Assembly: GCA_027487315.1 (NCBI GenBank)
Contig: JAIYDW010000046.1
Coordinates: 1 to 60,573 of the forward strand
From: Verrucomicrobiaceae bacterium
Lineage (GTDB): Bacteria; Verrucomicrobiota; Verrucomicrobiia; Verrucomicrobiales; Verrucomicrobiaceae
Direction of reading: 5' to 3'
DNA: 60,573 nt
Position 1 is the stretch's first letter, and each line of letters begins with the position of its first letter. Under the pieces are notes generated by a model, which was given only the letters and a program-made list of their open reading frames with translations, ran no database searches and was not told the origin of the DNA. Below, one piece after another: positions 16,742 to 26,014 of the stretch. The position numbers and the translations under genes were made by a program.

Positions 16742-16767
16742 AACAAAAAGGCGGGCATGTGCCCGCC
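16742..16767 (-). terminator. Intrinsic terminator ending the polysaccharide operon
   Basis: On the minus strand GGCGGGC (16767-16761, shifted by one either way) pairs with GCCCGCC (16756-16750) around a 4-base loop, followed by TTTTTGTTT. It lies 33 bases after the last gene of the polysaccharide locus and just before prs. Confidence 0.85.
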
Positions 16768-16799
16768 GTCAAATGAGAAGGCCAGGAATCGACAAACAA

Positions 16800-18698
16800 C
16801 TATGGATCGCTTGCTCCCACAGCGGGCAAACTACCGACATCCATTAACAATTGCCGATACGCCGTCAACCATGTCACCGTCCCCTTCGCATTTGCCGCAC
16901 CCGCCTTGGATGCCCACAAATAGGCCTCTTCAGCTTGCCTAAACTCTTGCCTCCGATGATGAAACAAAGCCAATGCAAGCCTCGGTTCTTCATACGCCGG
17001 CGCTAGGCTCAACGCCCGCCGAATCTCCGAAAGCGCCTTCTCAGGTTGCCCAAAAGCCATGTAAACGTCCGAAAGACTTGTCGCCGTCAGAAAATCAAAC
17101 GGATTCCGCACTGCCGCCTGCTCCAAATCTGCCCGTACTTCGTCCAAAAGCCTCCTTCGTTCCCCTCCCGACTCCGTCTGCATCTGGAGTTGAAGCCTGA
17201 CGTCCGCTCGATCCACCGCTTTACCAGCGCTTTGCGGGTCCAATACCCCGGCTCGCTCCATCGAGGCCAACGCGGACTCCAGTTCTCCTTGCTCCGCCTG
17301 AATCAACCCTTTGGCATGAATCCAATCCGCCCGGCCCCAAACAACGCTGCCGACCACCAGGCAGACAGAGTAAGCTAGCCAAGTGAATTTCAATGCCGGC
17401 CTTACCCCGGGGATCCGAATCGGCACCCTTTCTTCTCTTTCAAATCCAGGGTTGGCCAAAATCCCTGCGAGCGCCGCCGTCAAAACAGCTAGCCCCCCCA
17501 CATGCCACTGAAATTCCACAACGGCATGAACCGCCGACGCAAACACCGCCGAAAGCGCCCCAATCACCAAAGCCAGCCTGGCACTCAATAAACTTCCTGT
17601 TCGAGGGAAACATTCCTTCACATACCAGCGGACATAACTCCAACCATTTTTTAGATGCACCCCCAGGGCCACCAAGAGCAACCCAAGGCCAATCCATCCG
17701 TAATCCGCCAAGGCCTGAAGGTATTCATTGTGCACAAACTCAGGCTCACCAATCCACGCCGCCACCCCCGGTTGCCGATACCGAACACCTCCCTCATAGA
17801 ATGAGCGCGCCCCCGTTCCAATCAAAGGCTGTTCACCATGCTGCATCAGCGCCGCCTTCCAGATATCCGCCCGAACGTCCTGGGATGCCGACTGATCCAC
17901 CACCCGCTTTCTCAGATAGTCCTCATTCACCTTCCACAAGACCGCACCCAACACTAACCCAAGAACAACGCAGGCAGAGAGCAACCGCCCCGCTAAATGC
18001 CTGTGGCACTTCCAGACCATCCAAGTCCCCATCCCGGCAAACGCCGCCCCCCCTAAACCCAAGGCCAGCAGGGCGCCACGACTGATCGTCAATGCCATGC
18101 CTAACATGGCCGACACGATCACAAATCCAAGCACCAACCGCCAAGTAGCAGATCCCCGTCCAAAACACAGCTGCCCAAGCCCCGTGAACACCACCAACGA
18201 AAAGAATGCTGCCAAGTGATTCGGATTGTTATAAAATCCGCCGATTCTCCCCGCTTCGAACGAGCGCACGAATTGTGGGACGACATGGAAATCCCAATTC
18301 CCGCCAAAATGAATCAATCCCACGGCCAGATTCCCCACAGCCAACAGCAATAGGACCGTCAAAAAGGCCATTCTTCCCCCTGGGCGGGCCGCCACGGTGG
18401 ACATCACCACGTAGCTTGCCAGCGAAGCTCCAATCACAAAAAAATCTTCTCTCGCATGCTCAATGACAGGGGAACAAAGAGCCCGGATCCCAAAATAACC
18501 GGCCACCAAAAGCGCAGACCCTAAACAAACGTCGCTCGGGGGATACGGCACTCGAACTCGAGGCCCTAGCACGACCCCAAGACCCGCCAACCCCAACAGC
18601 AGGCACGTAGGCCAGAAGAAAAGCAAACGCGTCTCAGTGCCCACCACTCCCGCAAGCAGACTGACGAAGACAAATAGTGCTAGCGCAATGCGTGGCAT
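16800..18698 (-). CDS. O-antigen ligase/polymerase-like membrane protein with C-terminal TPR
   Basis: This is 632 residues. About ten to twelve hydrophobic helices occupy residues 1-450. The large periplasmic loop has G-T-G-A-R-S-F-Y-E-G-G and F-V-H-N-E-Y-L-Q-A-L-A-D-Y-G-W, the conserved block of the Wzy_C (WaaL/Wzy) family. From about 480 there are TPR-like helices (DPQSAGKAVDRADVRLQLQM, LSEIRRALSLAPAYEEPRLA). It transfers or polymerises undecaprenyl-linked glycans at the periplasmic side. It is the last gene of the polysaccharide operon, 20 bases after a glycosyltransferase. Confidence 0.85.
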   Translation of the reverse strand: MPRIALALFVFVSLLAGVVGTETRLLFFWPTCLLLGLAGLGVVLGPRVRVPYPPSDVCLGSALLVAGYFGIRALCSPVIEHAREDFFVIGASLASYVVMSTVAARPGGRMAFLTVLLLLAVGNLAVGLIHFGGNWDFHVVPQFVRSFEAGRIGGFYNNPNHLAAFFSLVVFTGLGQLCFGRGSATWRLVLGFVIVSAMLGMALTISRGALLALGLGGAAFAGMGTWMVWKCHRHLAGRLLSACVVLGLVLGAVLWKVNEDYLRKRVVDQSASQDVRADIWKAALMQHGEQPLIGTGARSFYEGGVRYRQPGVAAWIGEPEFVHNEYLQALADYGWIGLGLLLVALGVHLKNGWSYVRWYVKECFPRTGSLLSARLALVIGALSAVFASAVHAVVEFQWHVGGLAVLTAALAGILANPGFEREERVPIRIPGVRPALKFTWLAYSVCLVVGSVVWGRADWIHAKGLIQAEQGELESALASMERAGVLDPQSAGKAVDRADVRLQLQMQTESGGERRRLLDEVRADLEQAAVRNPFDFLTATSLSDVYMAFGQPEKALSEIRRALSLAPAYEEPRLALALFHHRRQEFRQAEEAYLWASKAGAANAKGTVTWLTAYRQLLMDVGSLPAVGASDP

Positions 18699-18718
18699 AA
18701 ATAAGCGCTCAACTCTCG

Positions 18719-19894
18719 TTAGTCAGCAAGACGATCATAGACCGCCCGAAGATTACTCGTCGATTTTTCCCAGTTGAGTTCCTGGCTTAAACGCGCCAGG
18801 CCAATTTGCCCCATCTTCTCCCGAGATTCTCGATCATCCAAAAGTTCCGCAATCGCATCTCCCAGTTGAGTCGCTGAATTCTCCATCACATACCGGGCAG
18901 ACTCACCCGCCGAAAACTGCCCCTCTCGTGTCCCAAACATGACTTGCGCCTTTCCAAACGCCATATACTCCAGCGTCTTGTTCATGGTGCAATGGTTGTT
19001 GTAATCGTTGATCGGATCGCAGGCCACACCTAGATCCATTGTCTGCAGTCCTGAAAAGAGGAACGCATCACTTACCCTCCCTGGCATGTCCACAAACTCG
19101 GCCAGACCCAGAAAATCTCGCAAACGCACCAAGTTCTCATATTCTGGTCCTGCCCCCATAAGCAAAAACTGAATGTCAGTCCGGCCCCTTGTGCCCACCA
19201 AATGATGCGCGGCCTCAATCAAGAAATGAACCCCATCAGCATCCCCCATGACGCCAATGTATCCCACCAAAAACGAACGCCCCTTTTTTAGCCTTGGCTC
19301 GATCGGCGCTTGCGTATCAAGCAAGTGCGGTGCCGTGCGCACAATGGACACGATCGGCTCGGTCTTCCTCCCTCGTTCTTGAATAACGTTTAGCACACTT
19401 TGATTCGTGGCAATAACCCCATCCACAATCGCCAGCGTCGCTCGTTCTGCTAACCGCACTGCCCAATAGAAAACTCCCCGCCTTTTGAACTTGGCCTCAA
19501 ACATCTCCGGCCAAAGGTCGTGCACATCATAAATCACTTTCACTCCCGCAATCCATTTGAACGGCAGAGCCACCAGAAAAAGCAAATCCGGTGGATTGCA
19601 CAAATGAATCACATCAAAACCCCGTCGACGCCAGACCTTGAGTGCGCAAAGCCACTCCCCAAGAAGAGCACTCGAATACTCGGCAAGAAACCCTCGAATT
19701 CCCGTCGCTTCCCCGCTGATCCAGTGCCGATAAATCGTGATGCGATCGATTTCCTCTTCCGCCACCGTAAATCCCCGCATCCGGGGACAAATCACGGTCA
19801 CTTCATGACCCGCATCCCTCAAAGCACAGGCTTCTTGCCAAACACGGCGGTCCAACGGAACCGGGAGATTTTCAACAATGATGAGAACTCGCAT
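18719..19894 (-). CDS. Glycosyltransferase family 4 (WbuB-like)
   Basis: The 391-residue protein has a GT-B fold. The N-terminal domain starts M-R-V-L-I-I-V-E-N-L-P-V-P-L-D-R-R-V-W and contains Y-D-V-H-D-L-W-P-E; the C-terminal domain has V-G-Y-I-G-V-M-G-D-A-D-G and the nucleotide-sugar site M-N-K-T-L-E-Y-M-A-F-G-K. The D-R-R-V-W and D-L-W-P-E blocks are typical of the WbuB/ExpE-like group. Sugar donor and acceptor unknown. It follows the nucleotide-sugar dehydrogenase by 23 bases. Confidence 0.9.
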   Translation of the reverse strand: MRVLIIVENLPVPLDRRVWQEACALRDAGHEVTVICPRMRGFTVAEEEIDRITIYRHWISGEATGIRGFLAEYSSALLGEWLCALKVWRRRGFDVIHLCNPPDLLFLVALPFKWIAGVKVIYDVHDLWPEMFEAKFKRRGVFYWAVRLAERATLAIVDGVIATNQSVLNVIQERGRKTEPIVSIVRTAPHLLDTQAPIEPRLKKGRSFLVGYIGVMGDADGVHFLIEAAHHLVGTRGRTDIQFLLMGAGPEYENLVRLRDFLGLAEFVDMPGRVSDAFLFSGLQTMDLGVACDPINDYNNHCTMNKTLEYMAFGKAQVMFGTREGQFSAGESARYVMENSATQLGDAIAELLDDRESREKMGQIGLARLSQELNWEKSTSNLRAVYDRLAD

Positions 19895-19917
19895 CGATCA
19901 ACATCCGCTTAACCCTG

Positions 19918-21219
19918 CTACCAGCATAAACCCTCGTAATGACACGGAAGATCTCTGAGTGAGTCCCATCCATTGACATCAATGATCCGTTGATCGGGCC
20001 GGATGTGAGGCAATAACTCATTCGGATCGGCGCATGCCTGCGCGACGACGATCAAATCACTTGCGGCCACAACATCCACCGCAGAGTCACGCAATAAACT
20101 CGCCAAATGAGGCATGCGTCGCTGAATCTCAGCTTCGTTCGCACCCACTAGACGAGTCAGATTTAGCTGAGGATCATAAATCTGGAGCTGATAGCCGCGC
20201 CCCAATAACGTCTCCGCGACTGCCACCATCGGACTGCCTCGAAGGTCGTCCGTGTCTTCCTTGAATGACAAACCAAGAAGCCCTACCCGCCGCGTTTCAT
20301 GCTGGGTGATCTGTTTGATAAGAGCATCCAGATGAGCTTGGTTCGAACTCAAGGTGCTGTCCAGCAATGGCATACTCACCCCTTCCATCCGAGCCAATGA
20401 ACTCAGCGCGCTCACATCTTTCGGCAGGCACGATCCCCCAAAGGGGTTCCCCGGCCGCATGTAATAGCGGGAGATATTCAACTTTGCATCCTGACAAACG
20501 ACGTTCATCACTCGCGAACCGTCCACTCCCAAACTCTTGCTCAATCGCCCAATTTCATTGGCAAAACCAACCTTGATCGCATGAAAAAAGTTGCACGCAT
20601 ACTTGATCATTTCCGCTCCGTCCCAGCTCATAAACTCGGGATCCCCTCCGAGCAACTTGGCTATTTCAACGTCGGTGGGAGCCAGACCATCTTGGGTGCC
20701 GAGAACCGATAGAGAAGGCTCGCGAAAATCGCTCACTGCCGTCCCCTCACGTAGAAATTCAGGGCAATAAAAAACTTTCAACCGTCCCCCCTCAATCAGA
20801 TCCGCCAAAAAATCAGAGACCATTTGCCGGGTGCTCCCCGGTAGCATCGTGCTCCGGAACACCAGTGTGTGGCTCTTTCCCAGATGAACAAGGGCCTCTC
20901 GAATCTGTTGAGTAACCTTGCGAACATAATCGAGATTCAGCCTCCCGGAGGCCAGTGAAGGCGTTCCAACACACACGATGCTTAGCTGAGTTTCAGCAAT
21001 TGCCTCCCTAACATCCACCGTCGCCTTCAGTAAGCCAACCCTGCGCGCATGGCTCAACATCCCGTCCAACTCAGGCTCAATGATGGGCGACTTGCCGGCA
21101 TTGAAAGCTTCAACCTTCACCATCTGAACATCCACTCCAACCACTCGGTGCCCACCCTCAGTCAGACAGCCCGCTGTTACGGCCCCCACATATCCAAGTC
21201 CAAAAATTGAGACATCCAT
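19918..21219 (-). CDS. Nucleotide-sugar 6-dehydrogenase, GDP-mannose dehydrogenase-like
   Basis: The 433-residue protein has an N-terminal Rossmann fold F-G-L-G-Y-V-G at 6-12 and the catalytic Cys264 in F-G-G-S-C-L-P-K-D-V; E-F-L-R-E-G-T is at 154-160. The segment R-P-G-N-P-F-G-G-S-C-L-P-K-D-V resembles AlgD (GDP-mannose 6-dehydrogenase) more than typical UDP-glucose dehydrogenases, but the donor cannot be fixed from this. It oxidises C6 twice with NAD+ to give a uronic acid nucleotide, and so supplies a hexuronic acid to the polysaccharide; the lyase-like gene next to it fits a uronate-containing polymer. Confidence 0.9.
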   Translation of the reverse strand: MDVSIFGLGYVGAVTAGCLTEGGHRVVGVDVQMVKVEAFNAGKSPIIEPELDGMLSHARRVGLLKATVDVREAIAETQLSIVCVGTPSLASGRLNLDYVRKVTQQIREALVHLGKSHTLVFRSTMLPGSTRQMVSDFLADLIEGGRLKVFYCPEFLREGTAVSDFREPSLSVLGTQDGLAPTDVEIAKLLGGDPEFMSWDGAEMIKYACNFFHAIKVGFANEIGRLSKSLGVDGSRVMNVVCQDAKLNISRYYMRPGNPFGGSCLPKDVSALSSLARMEGVSMPLLDSTLSSNQAHLDALIKQITQHETRRVGLLGLSFKEDTDDLRGSPMVAVAETLLGRGYQLQIYDPQLNLTRLVGANEAEIQRRMPHLASLLRDSAVDVVAASDLIVVAQACADPNELLPHIRPDQRIIDVNGWDSLRDLPCHYEGLCW

Positions 21220-21240
21220 TGATCAAAAGAGAATCGACAT

Positions 21241-23088
21241 TCAAAGGGCAGTTTGAACCCGCGTTCTAACCTCGCGAGTAAAGCAAAGCCGAATAGCACG
21301 ACTCGCCCGCACCTCAAGAAAATGCGGCGACACCTCTACGTCAAGACACTCAACCTTGACCGCATCAAGCCCATCAAACTCAAGCATCAACCGGGTCCCA
21401 TCTTCATGAATCAATCGAAACCGACCATCCCCAAAGGGCGCAATCTTCCAATCAGGAGCCAGTATCCAAGTCACGTTGTGCCGCAGACTGTTGCAGACTC
21501 GATCCAGGATCTCTACGCCCCTCTCTTCGGATAAACGAACTTCGCGTTTCACAAATGGCCCATCACAAGCCAAACACGCAACAGCGGCATCCCCTTCCAA
21601 ACGCAACCGCGGAGCCTCATGATGACGAACCCAAAGAAATGGCCCCATTCGCTCGGGACCATGCCGGCCAGTCTCCGGCACCGGACCGTTGTGGGCTTCC
21701 CAGCCCGCCAATCTTGCCCTCAGATTCGCATCGCTGTAGTAAGCACCCGTCCCTGGATCAATCAAAACCGCCTTGCCCCCAATCCAAAGCGACACATGCA
21801 ACGCATCAAGGTGTCCATGGGCCGCCATCTTTCCAAACCCCAACGGTGAAGCGTCAAAGCGCGCTCTCCAAGGGCCTGCCTGTTTGACTGCATGCCCACT
21901 CTCGGGAAAGACATGCCATTCCTGCAGATCTGGAATTTCGACCTTCGGCGGATGCCCAAGCCAAAAAGCAAGACTTTCGCCAACAGGTGAATGCCGAATC
22001 CAGCCCTGCCACTCCGCTACAGAGCGACGGCGATCGCCCGTCAACGGCGTAACCTCAGCGTCATCGCTATCCCCGAAATCCCAAGGCTCGTCAGCCTGTG
22101 CCATGACCGCAAAAAAAACGGCCGCTCGATTGATCACTGCACCAAACTCGGGTCGCCCTCCACCCATCACTCGCTGCGCTTGCCAAGCCATCTCCCATGC
22201 GAACAAATGATAGTGCAAGGCCTGCTCCCGATTGCCACCATCACTCGCAAACTGAATCAGTATCTGCTCTTGCATCTGCTGCCACGCTTTTTCCGCCGAG
22301 CATGCAATCCCGATCAAACTTGGCCATCGACGGGCAGCAAGAATTAATCCCGTGAGTTCACCCAAGAGGTGATTGTTTGCCGAAGACCCAAATGATCGGT
22401 GCCGCCATACCCACCAAGTATGCTCAGGCACAATCTTCAAAGCCAACGCCTCTTGCTCAGCTCGAACCTGTGCATCGTCCGAAACCCGTAGCAACTGATC
22501 AACCCAAGTAAAATTGATCAACCTCAAGGCCACCTCGAGACAACTTGTCCAGTTGATACCCTCTCCAATTGGATTCTTTTCCAACCAGTCCCGCAACCAC
22601 CGCTGCGCCCTTCGCGCATCTTCCACCTCCCCGTTGAGCCAAGCATTTTGCGCGAGAATGACTGGTTCTGACCACCGATTGATCTCCCAGACACATCTGG
22701 GGTCAGCGCCGCCTCTCAATTGGCGATGATCAACGGATGCCGAAGGCTCATCCATTGGGGCGGTGCGGTCATGCACAGCGTCCCAATCCCAGCGCGGCGG
22801 GTCAGACATTTTCACCTCTTTCCACCCAAACAACATCCATCGCCCTTCTCGAATCGCTGTCGCTTTGGCGCGAAGATTTGAGCGCAGCAATTCAGATGCT
22901 TGCTTGGGATCAGGCATGAGTCTTCCGGTCTCAAAACTCACTGGGCCAAGCCGAAAGCCTGACAGTTGATCCCGCGATCTTCGCCCGCCAAGCTCTCTGC
23001 CCTTCTCAACAATTCGACCAGCAATCTCCGAGCCATCCATCGCCCGCAATCGATGCCAATACCAACTCATGCTTTGAGTCCCAATCAT
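21241..23088 (-). CDS. Heparinase II/III-family protein (polysaccharide lyase-like)
   Basis: This is 615 residues. The N-terminal alpha/alpha toroid includes S-S-A-N-N-H-L-L-G-E-L near residue 240; the C-terminal beta-sandwich begins with G-H-L-D-A-L-H-V-S-L-W and D-P-G-T-G-A-Y, the conserved heparinase II/III block. No signal peptide is visible, as in homologues found within exopolysaccharide clusters. Likely role: lyase or editing enzyme on a uronic-acid polymer. The ATG overlaps the previous stop (ATGA), so it is translationally coupled to the bi-domain oxidoreductase. Confidence 0.88.
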   Translation of the reverse strand: MIGTQSMSWYWHRLRAMDGSEIAGRIVEKGRELGGRRSRDQLSGFRLGPVSFETGRLMPDPKQASELLRSNLRAKATAIREGRWMLFGWKEVKMSDPPRWDWDAVHDRTAPMDEPSASVDHRQLRGGADPRCVWEINRWSEPVILAQNAWLNGEVEDARRAQRWLRDWLEKNPIGEGINWTSCLEVALRLINFTWVDQLLRVSDDAQVRAEQEALALKIVPEHTWWVWRHRSFGSSANNHLLGELTGLILAARRWPSLIGIACSAEKAWQQMQEQILIQFASDGGNREQALHYHLFAWEMAWQAQRVMGGGRPEFGAVINRAAVFFAVMAQADEPWDFGDSDDAEVTPLTGDRRRSVAEWQGWIRHSPVGESLAFWLGHPPKVEIPDLQEWHVFPESGHAVKQAGPWRARFDASPLGFGKMAAHGHLDALHVSLWIGGKAVLIDPGTGAYYSDANLRARLAGWEAHNGPVPETGRHGPERMGPFLWVRHHEAPRLRLEGDAAVACLACDGPFVKREVRLSEERGVEILDRVCNSLRHNVTWILAPDWKIAPFGDGRFRLIHEDGTRLMLEFDGLDAVKVECLDVEVSPHFLEVRASRAIRLCFTREVRTRVQTAL

Positions 23089-25235
23089 GGCAAATCGAGG
23101 CCTATCGTTTTGTTTTCCCTAACCGCTCGCAATGCGGCGAAGGTAAGCAGCATGCTTTTGCGAGACTCCGAATAGGGCAAGGGATGCTCGACCTTACCGA
23201 TCAAGAATTCACGCCACGCTTTCATTTCTTCCGCGTGACCCTTTGAGGAGAATCTGTGTTCCTGCTTCTTTCGCCGATGATAGATAGTCAGCTTCTGGAA
23301 GTTGTCGCATTCAACAACCGCATTTCCGCAAAACACACGCCAAGTCTCTTTCGGAAAGGCATGATCTCCTGAAGCAGTGTACAGCAACTGAGCCATTGAT
23401 CCATCTGCAAAGCCCACTTGAGCACACAAGCAGTCTGCGCCATTCCCATTCCCGATCGGAAGTGCCGAAATGGTCATCGGTCGGCTCCCAATCATGTAAG
23501 TGAAAAAGTCAAAGAAGTGACAGGCTTCACCGAGAATGCGACCCCCACTCTCATCGATATTGGCATACCAATGCTCTTTTGGCAGTTCGCCAGCAAACAC
23601 ATGGTAGGTCATCGATTTTGGTCCGGCCTGTAAGCTTAGGAGCTTCTTCGCCGCAACCGTCGCGGGCGCAAATCGGCGATTGAAACCCACCATCACGCTG
23701 CCCCGACTGTTGGTCATGGCCGCGTCAATCTGTTCAAGTTCATCTCGGTCCAGACACAATGGCTTTTCAACAAAGACATGTTGATCGGATTTCAGTCCAT
23801 TCAAAACAAAGGGAGCATGCAGATGATGCCTGGTTGCGATCACCACTGCTGCTCGATTGTCGCCAAAAACCACGCCAGGATCCGTTCCTGCGGTTTCAAA
23901 ACCAAATTTGTCCTTCACGTGGTTTGCACTTAGCCCAGTTCCATTGACGACCGTGCCAAAACGGAGATGCCCTTTTAAATGCGGCAGCAGCATGGTCCGA
24001 GCAAAATTGCCCGCACCAAGAACATGAACTCGGTCGACCTCATTCAAGGTCATCGCAGGTAGTTTCTCCAGAGGTCCACCGATCTGCCGTCCATCACCCA
24101 CCGAGTCATGCACCGAGGAACCATACTCTAGGACTACCCCAACGTCCGTATTCCCAGGTTGAACCAGTTCTTCATAAACCTGCAAAATGGTATCAAAAGA
24201 TGCACGCCGTGTCGTTAATGCCGCCAGGTCCAAATGCCCAGTCTTCATCAATTGCAGGCATGCCTCGAAATTCCGGTTCTCCGTCCATCTGACATGTCCA
24301 ATCGGATAGTCTATTCCACCCCATTCATAACTTGGATCGTATCGTCCTGGCCCGTAACTCTTCGAATACCGAACCTGAATATCCTTCATGTATGCCGTCT
24401 TCCATGAAAGCTCTGCATCATGATTCCCCACAATCACCATCAATCCGCGTTCCCGCACACTCTCGATCGCTGTATCAGCGATGCCATTGCCTTTACCGCT
24501 AACACAGATAACCACCGCATCGACCCCTTCGCCTGCTGTCCACTCCGAAACACAATCCGTGATCGAATTCACGCCTGGATTCACGACCCGCTCAGCACCC
24601 ATTGTTTCGGCGATCCGTAATCGATCGTTGTCATAGTCCGAAGCAAGCACTCGCACGCCCGAGAGTTGCAGCAATCGGGTCACCAACAAACCTACAAGGC
24701 CTTGTCCAATCACGAGAACTCGATCTCCAATCTTGGAATCCGTCTGGCGAACACCCTGCATCGAGATGGCGGCCAAAGTCGTGTAGGCGGCCTGCCAATC
24801 TTCAACGCCCTCCGGAATAGGCGAAGCAAGCAGGTCCGGAACAGAAATGTACTCAGCGTGAAAAGCACATTCGGCGCCGCCGCATGCCACTCTGTCCCCC
24901 ACCCGAAACCGCCTGTTGAGCGGATCGACTGCTTCGACGATGCCCGCAGCAGAGTATCCCAGCGGCGTCGGTGACTCCAATCGGTTTTTCACCTTTTCGT
25001 AGGCCGACTTCCAGCCTAACGTCCGCGCTGTGTCCAAAACCTTCCTGACTTGATCAGGCCGCGCGCGGGCCTTTTGCATCAGTGACATTCGCGCCTGCTC
25101 CAATTTCATTTTCTCTGTGCCTGGAGAAATGATCGAGCATGTGGTTCGAACCAACACACCGCCAGGAACCAACTGAGGAGCAGGTACCTCCTGCAACTCA
25201 AGTCGGCCATCTTGGTATTGCGCAACCTGCTTCAT
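23085..25235 (-). CDS. Bi-domain oxidoreductase: zinc-type alcohol dehydrogenase fused to Gfo/Idh/MocA
   Basis: The protein has 716 residues from ATG 25235, which overlaps the WecG-like stop (ATGA) with G-A-G-G-G-C upstream; the frame remains open 156 bases further upstream but those codons belong to the overlapping gene. Residues 1-350 are a medium-chain dehydrogenase (C-S-I-I-S-P-G-T-E, VGDRVACGG, D-R-V-L-V-I-G-Q-G-L-V-G). Residues 385-716 are a second Rossmann domain (V-H-V-L-G-A-G-N-F-A-R) with the Gfo/Idh/MocA site E-K-P-L-C. This fusion is usually found beside heparinase II/III-like genes in surface polysaccharide clusters. Substrate unknown; a keto-sugar or nucleotide-sugar is plausible. 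Confidence 0.9.
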   Translation of the reverse strand: MKQVAQYQDGRLELQEVPAPQLVPGGVLVRTTCSIISPGTEKMKLEQARMSLMQKARARPDQVRKVLDTARTLGWKSAYEKVKNRLESPTPLGYSAAGIVEAVDPLNRRFRVGDRVACGGAECAFHAEYISVPDLLASPIPEGVEDWQAAYTTLAAISMQGVRQTDSKIGDRVLVIGQGLVGLLVTRLLQLSGVRVLASDYDNDRLRIAETMGAERVVNPGVNSITDCVSEWTAGEGVDAVVICVSGKGNGIADTAIESVRERGLMVIVGNHDAELSWKTAYMKDIQVRYSKSYGPGRYDPSYEWGGIDYPIGHVRWTENRNFEACLQLMKTGHLDLAALTTRRASFDTILQVYEELVQPGNTDVGVVLEYGSSVHDSVGDGRQIGGPLEKLPAMTLNEVDRVHVLGAGNFARTMLLPHLKGHLRFGTVVNGTGLSANHVKDKFGFETAGTDPGVVFGDNRAAVVIATRHHLHAPFVLNGLKSDQHVFVEKPLCLDRDELEQIDAAMTNSRGSVMVGFNRRFAPATVAAKKLLSLQAGPKSMTYHVFAGELPKEHWYANIDESGGRILGEACHFFDFFTYMIGSRPMTISALPIGNGNGADCLCAQVGFADGSMAQLLYTASGDHAFPKETWRVFCGNAVVECDNFQKLTIYHRRKKQEHRFSSKGHAEEMKAWREFLIGKVEHPLPYSESRKSMLLTFAALRAVRENKTIGLDLP

Positions 25236-26014
25236 TTTTTCGCCCTCAATCTCTGACCATGTGCCAACACCCATCGTTCCTTCATGAACGAGATCACAAA
25301 CCGGGCATTGTACTTCAAATACCTGCCCATCAAACGATTCGGTTCCTGCGCCAATCGATACAACCAAGTCATCCCAATTCGTTGCATCCAAGCTGGAGCA
25401 AAAGTCCTCAGACCAGCCAGAAGCACGAATGCGTCACCCACGGCTAGAAAGACACCTGCCTTGAATTCATCTTGATGTGCCGCTAACCACTTTTCCTGCT
25501 TCACTCCACCCAGGGCGACCCAAATCAAATCCGCCCCAGAGCGATTGATTTCTTGGATCAAACGATTCTCTGTTAATGAATCCCACTTTCCAAAAGGCGG
25601 AGATACCATTCCAACAATCTGAAGCCCGGGGCGCAATTTCACCAGTTTGTTTCGCAGCGCCTGCAAGCATTGCTCAGTTCCGCCGAAAAAATAGTGCTTC
25701 AATTCGATTGGCGCGTGCCGAATCACATAGTCCATCAAATACGGTCCGTAGACTCTTTCTCGAATGACATGCCCATCCAACTGTAAGGCCCACACCAAAG
25801 GCATGCCATCCGGCAATACCAAATCAAAACGCTCAAGCACCCTTCCAAATTCCGGATCTTCGTGCGCCTCGCTTACCAAGTGAGTATTCGCCGCTGCCAC
25901 CAAATGCGGCACTCCATCTTGTGTCATCGCCACCAGAAGTTTGGTCGCAGACTCGTAGGATTCAATGTTTAATCCGCAACCCAAGACCTGACCCGTAACC
26001 AACCGCTCTTTCAT
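25232..26014 (-). CDS. WecG/TagA/CpsF-family glycosyltransferase
   Basis: This is 260 residues. ATG 26014 is chosen: GGAGG is 6 bases upstream and it overlaps the preceding stop as ATGA. Family motifs: A-A-A-N-T-H-L-V near 40, L-V-L-P-D-G-M-P-L-V-W-A near 67, Y-F-F-G-G-T near 108, V-A-L-G-G-V-K-Q-E-K-W near 160 and W-M-Q-R-I-G-M-T-W-L-Y-R-L-A-Q-E-P near 210. The family adds N-acetylmannosamine(uronic acid) to lipid-linked GlcNAc or forms similar early linkages, so this may act second in assembling the repeat unit. Confidence 0.92.
   Translation of the reverse strand: MKERLVTGQVLGCGLNIESYESATKLLVAMTQDGVPHLVAAANTHLVSEAHEDPEFGRVLERFDLVLPDGMPLVWALQLDGHVIRERVYGPYLMDYVIRHAPIELKHYFFGGTEQCLQALRNKLVKLRPGLQIVGMVSPPFGKWDSLTENRLIQEINRSGADLIWVALGGVKQEKWLAAHQDEFKAGVFLAVGDAFVLLAGLRTFAPAWMQRIGMTWLYRLAQEPNRLMGRYLKYNARFVISFMKERWVLAHGQRLRAKK

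Noticed and set aside
16729-16758. N-terminal extension of prs (M-P-A-F-L-F-A-M-H-G)
   Set aside because: Its ATG is inside a terminator hairpin; homologs start at the M-L-K-I-L-S-G position.
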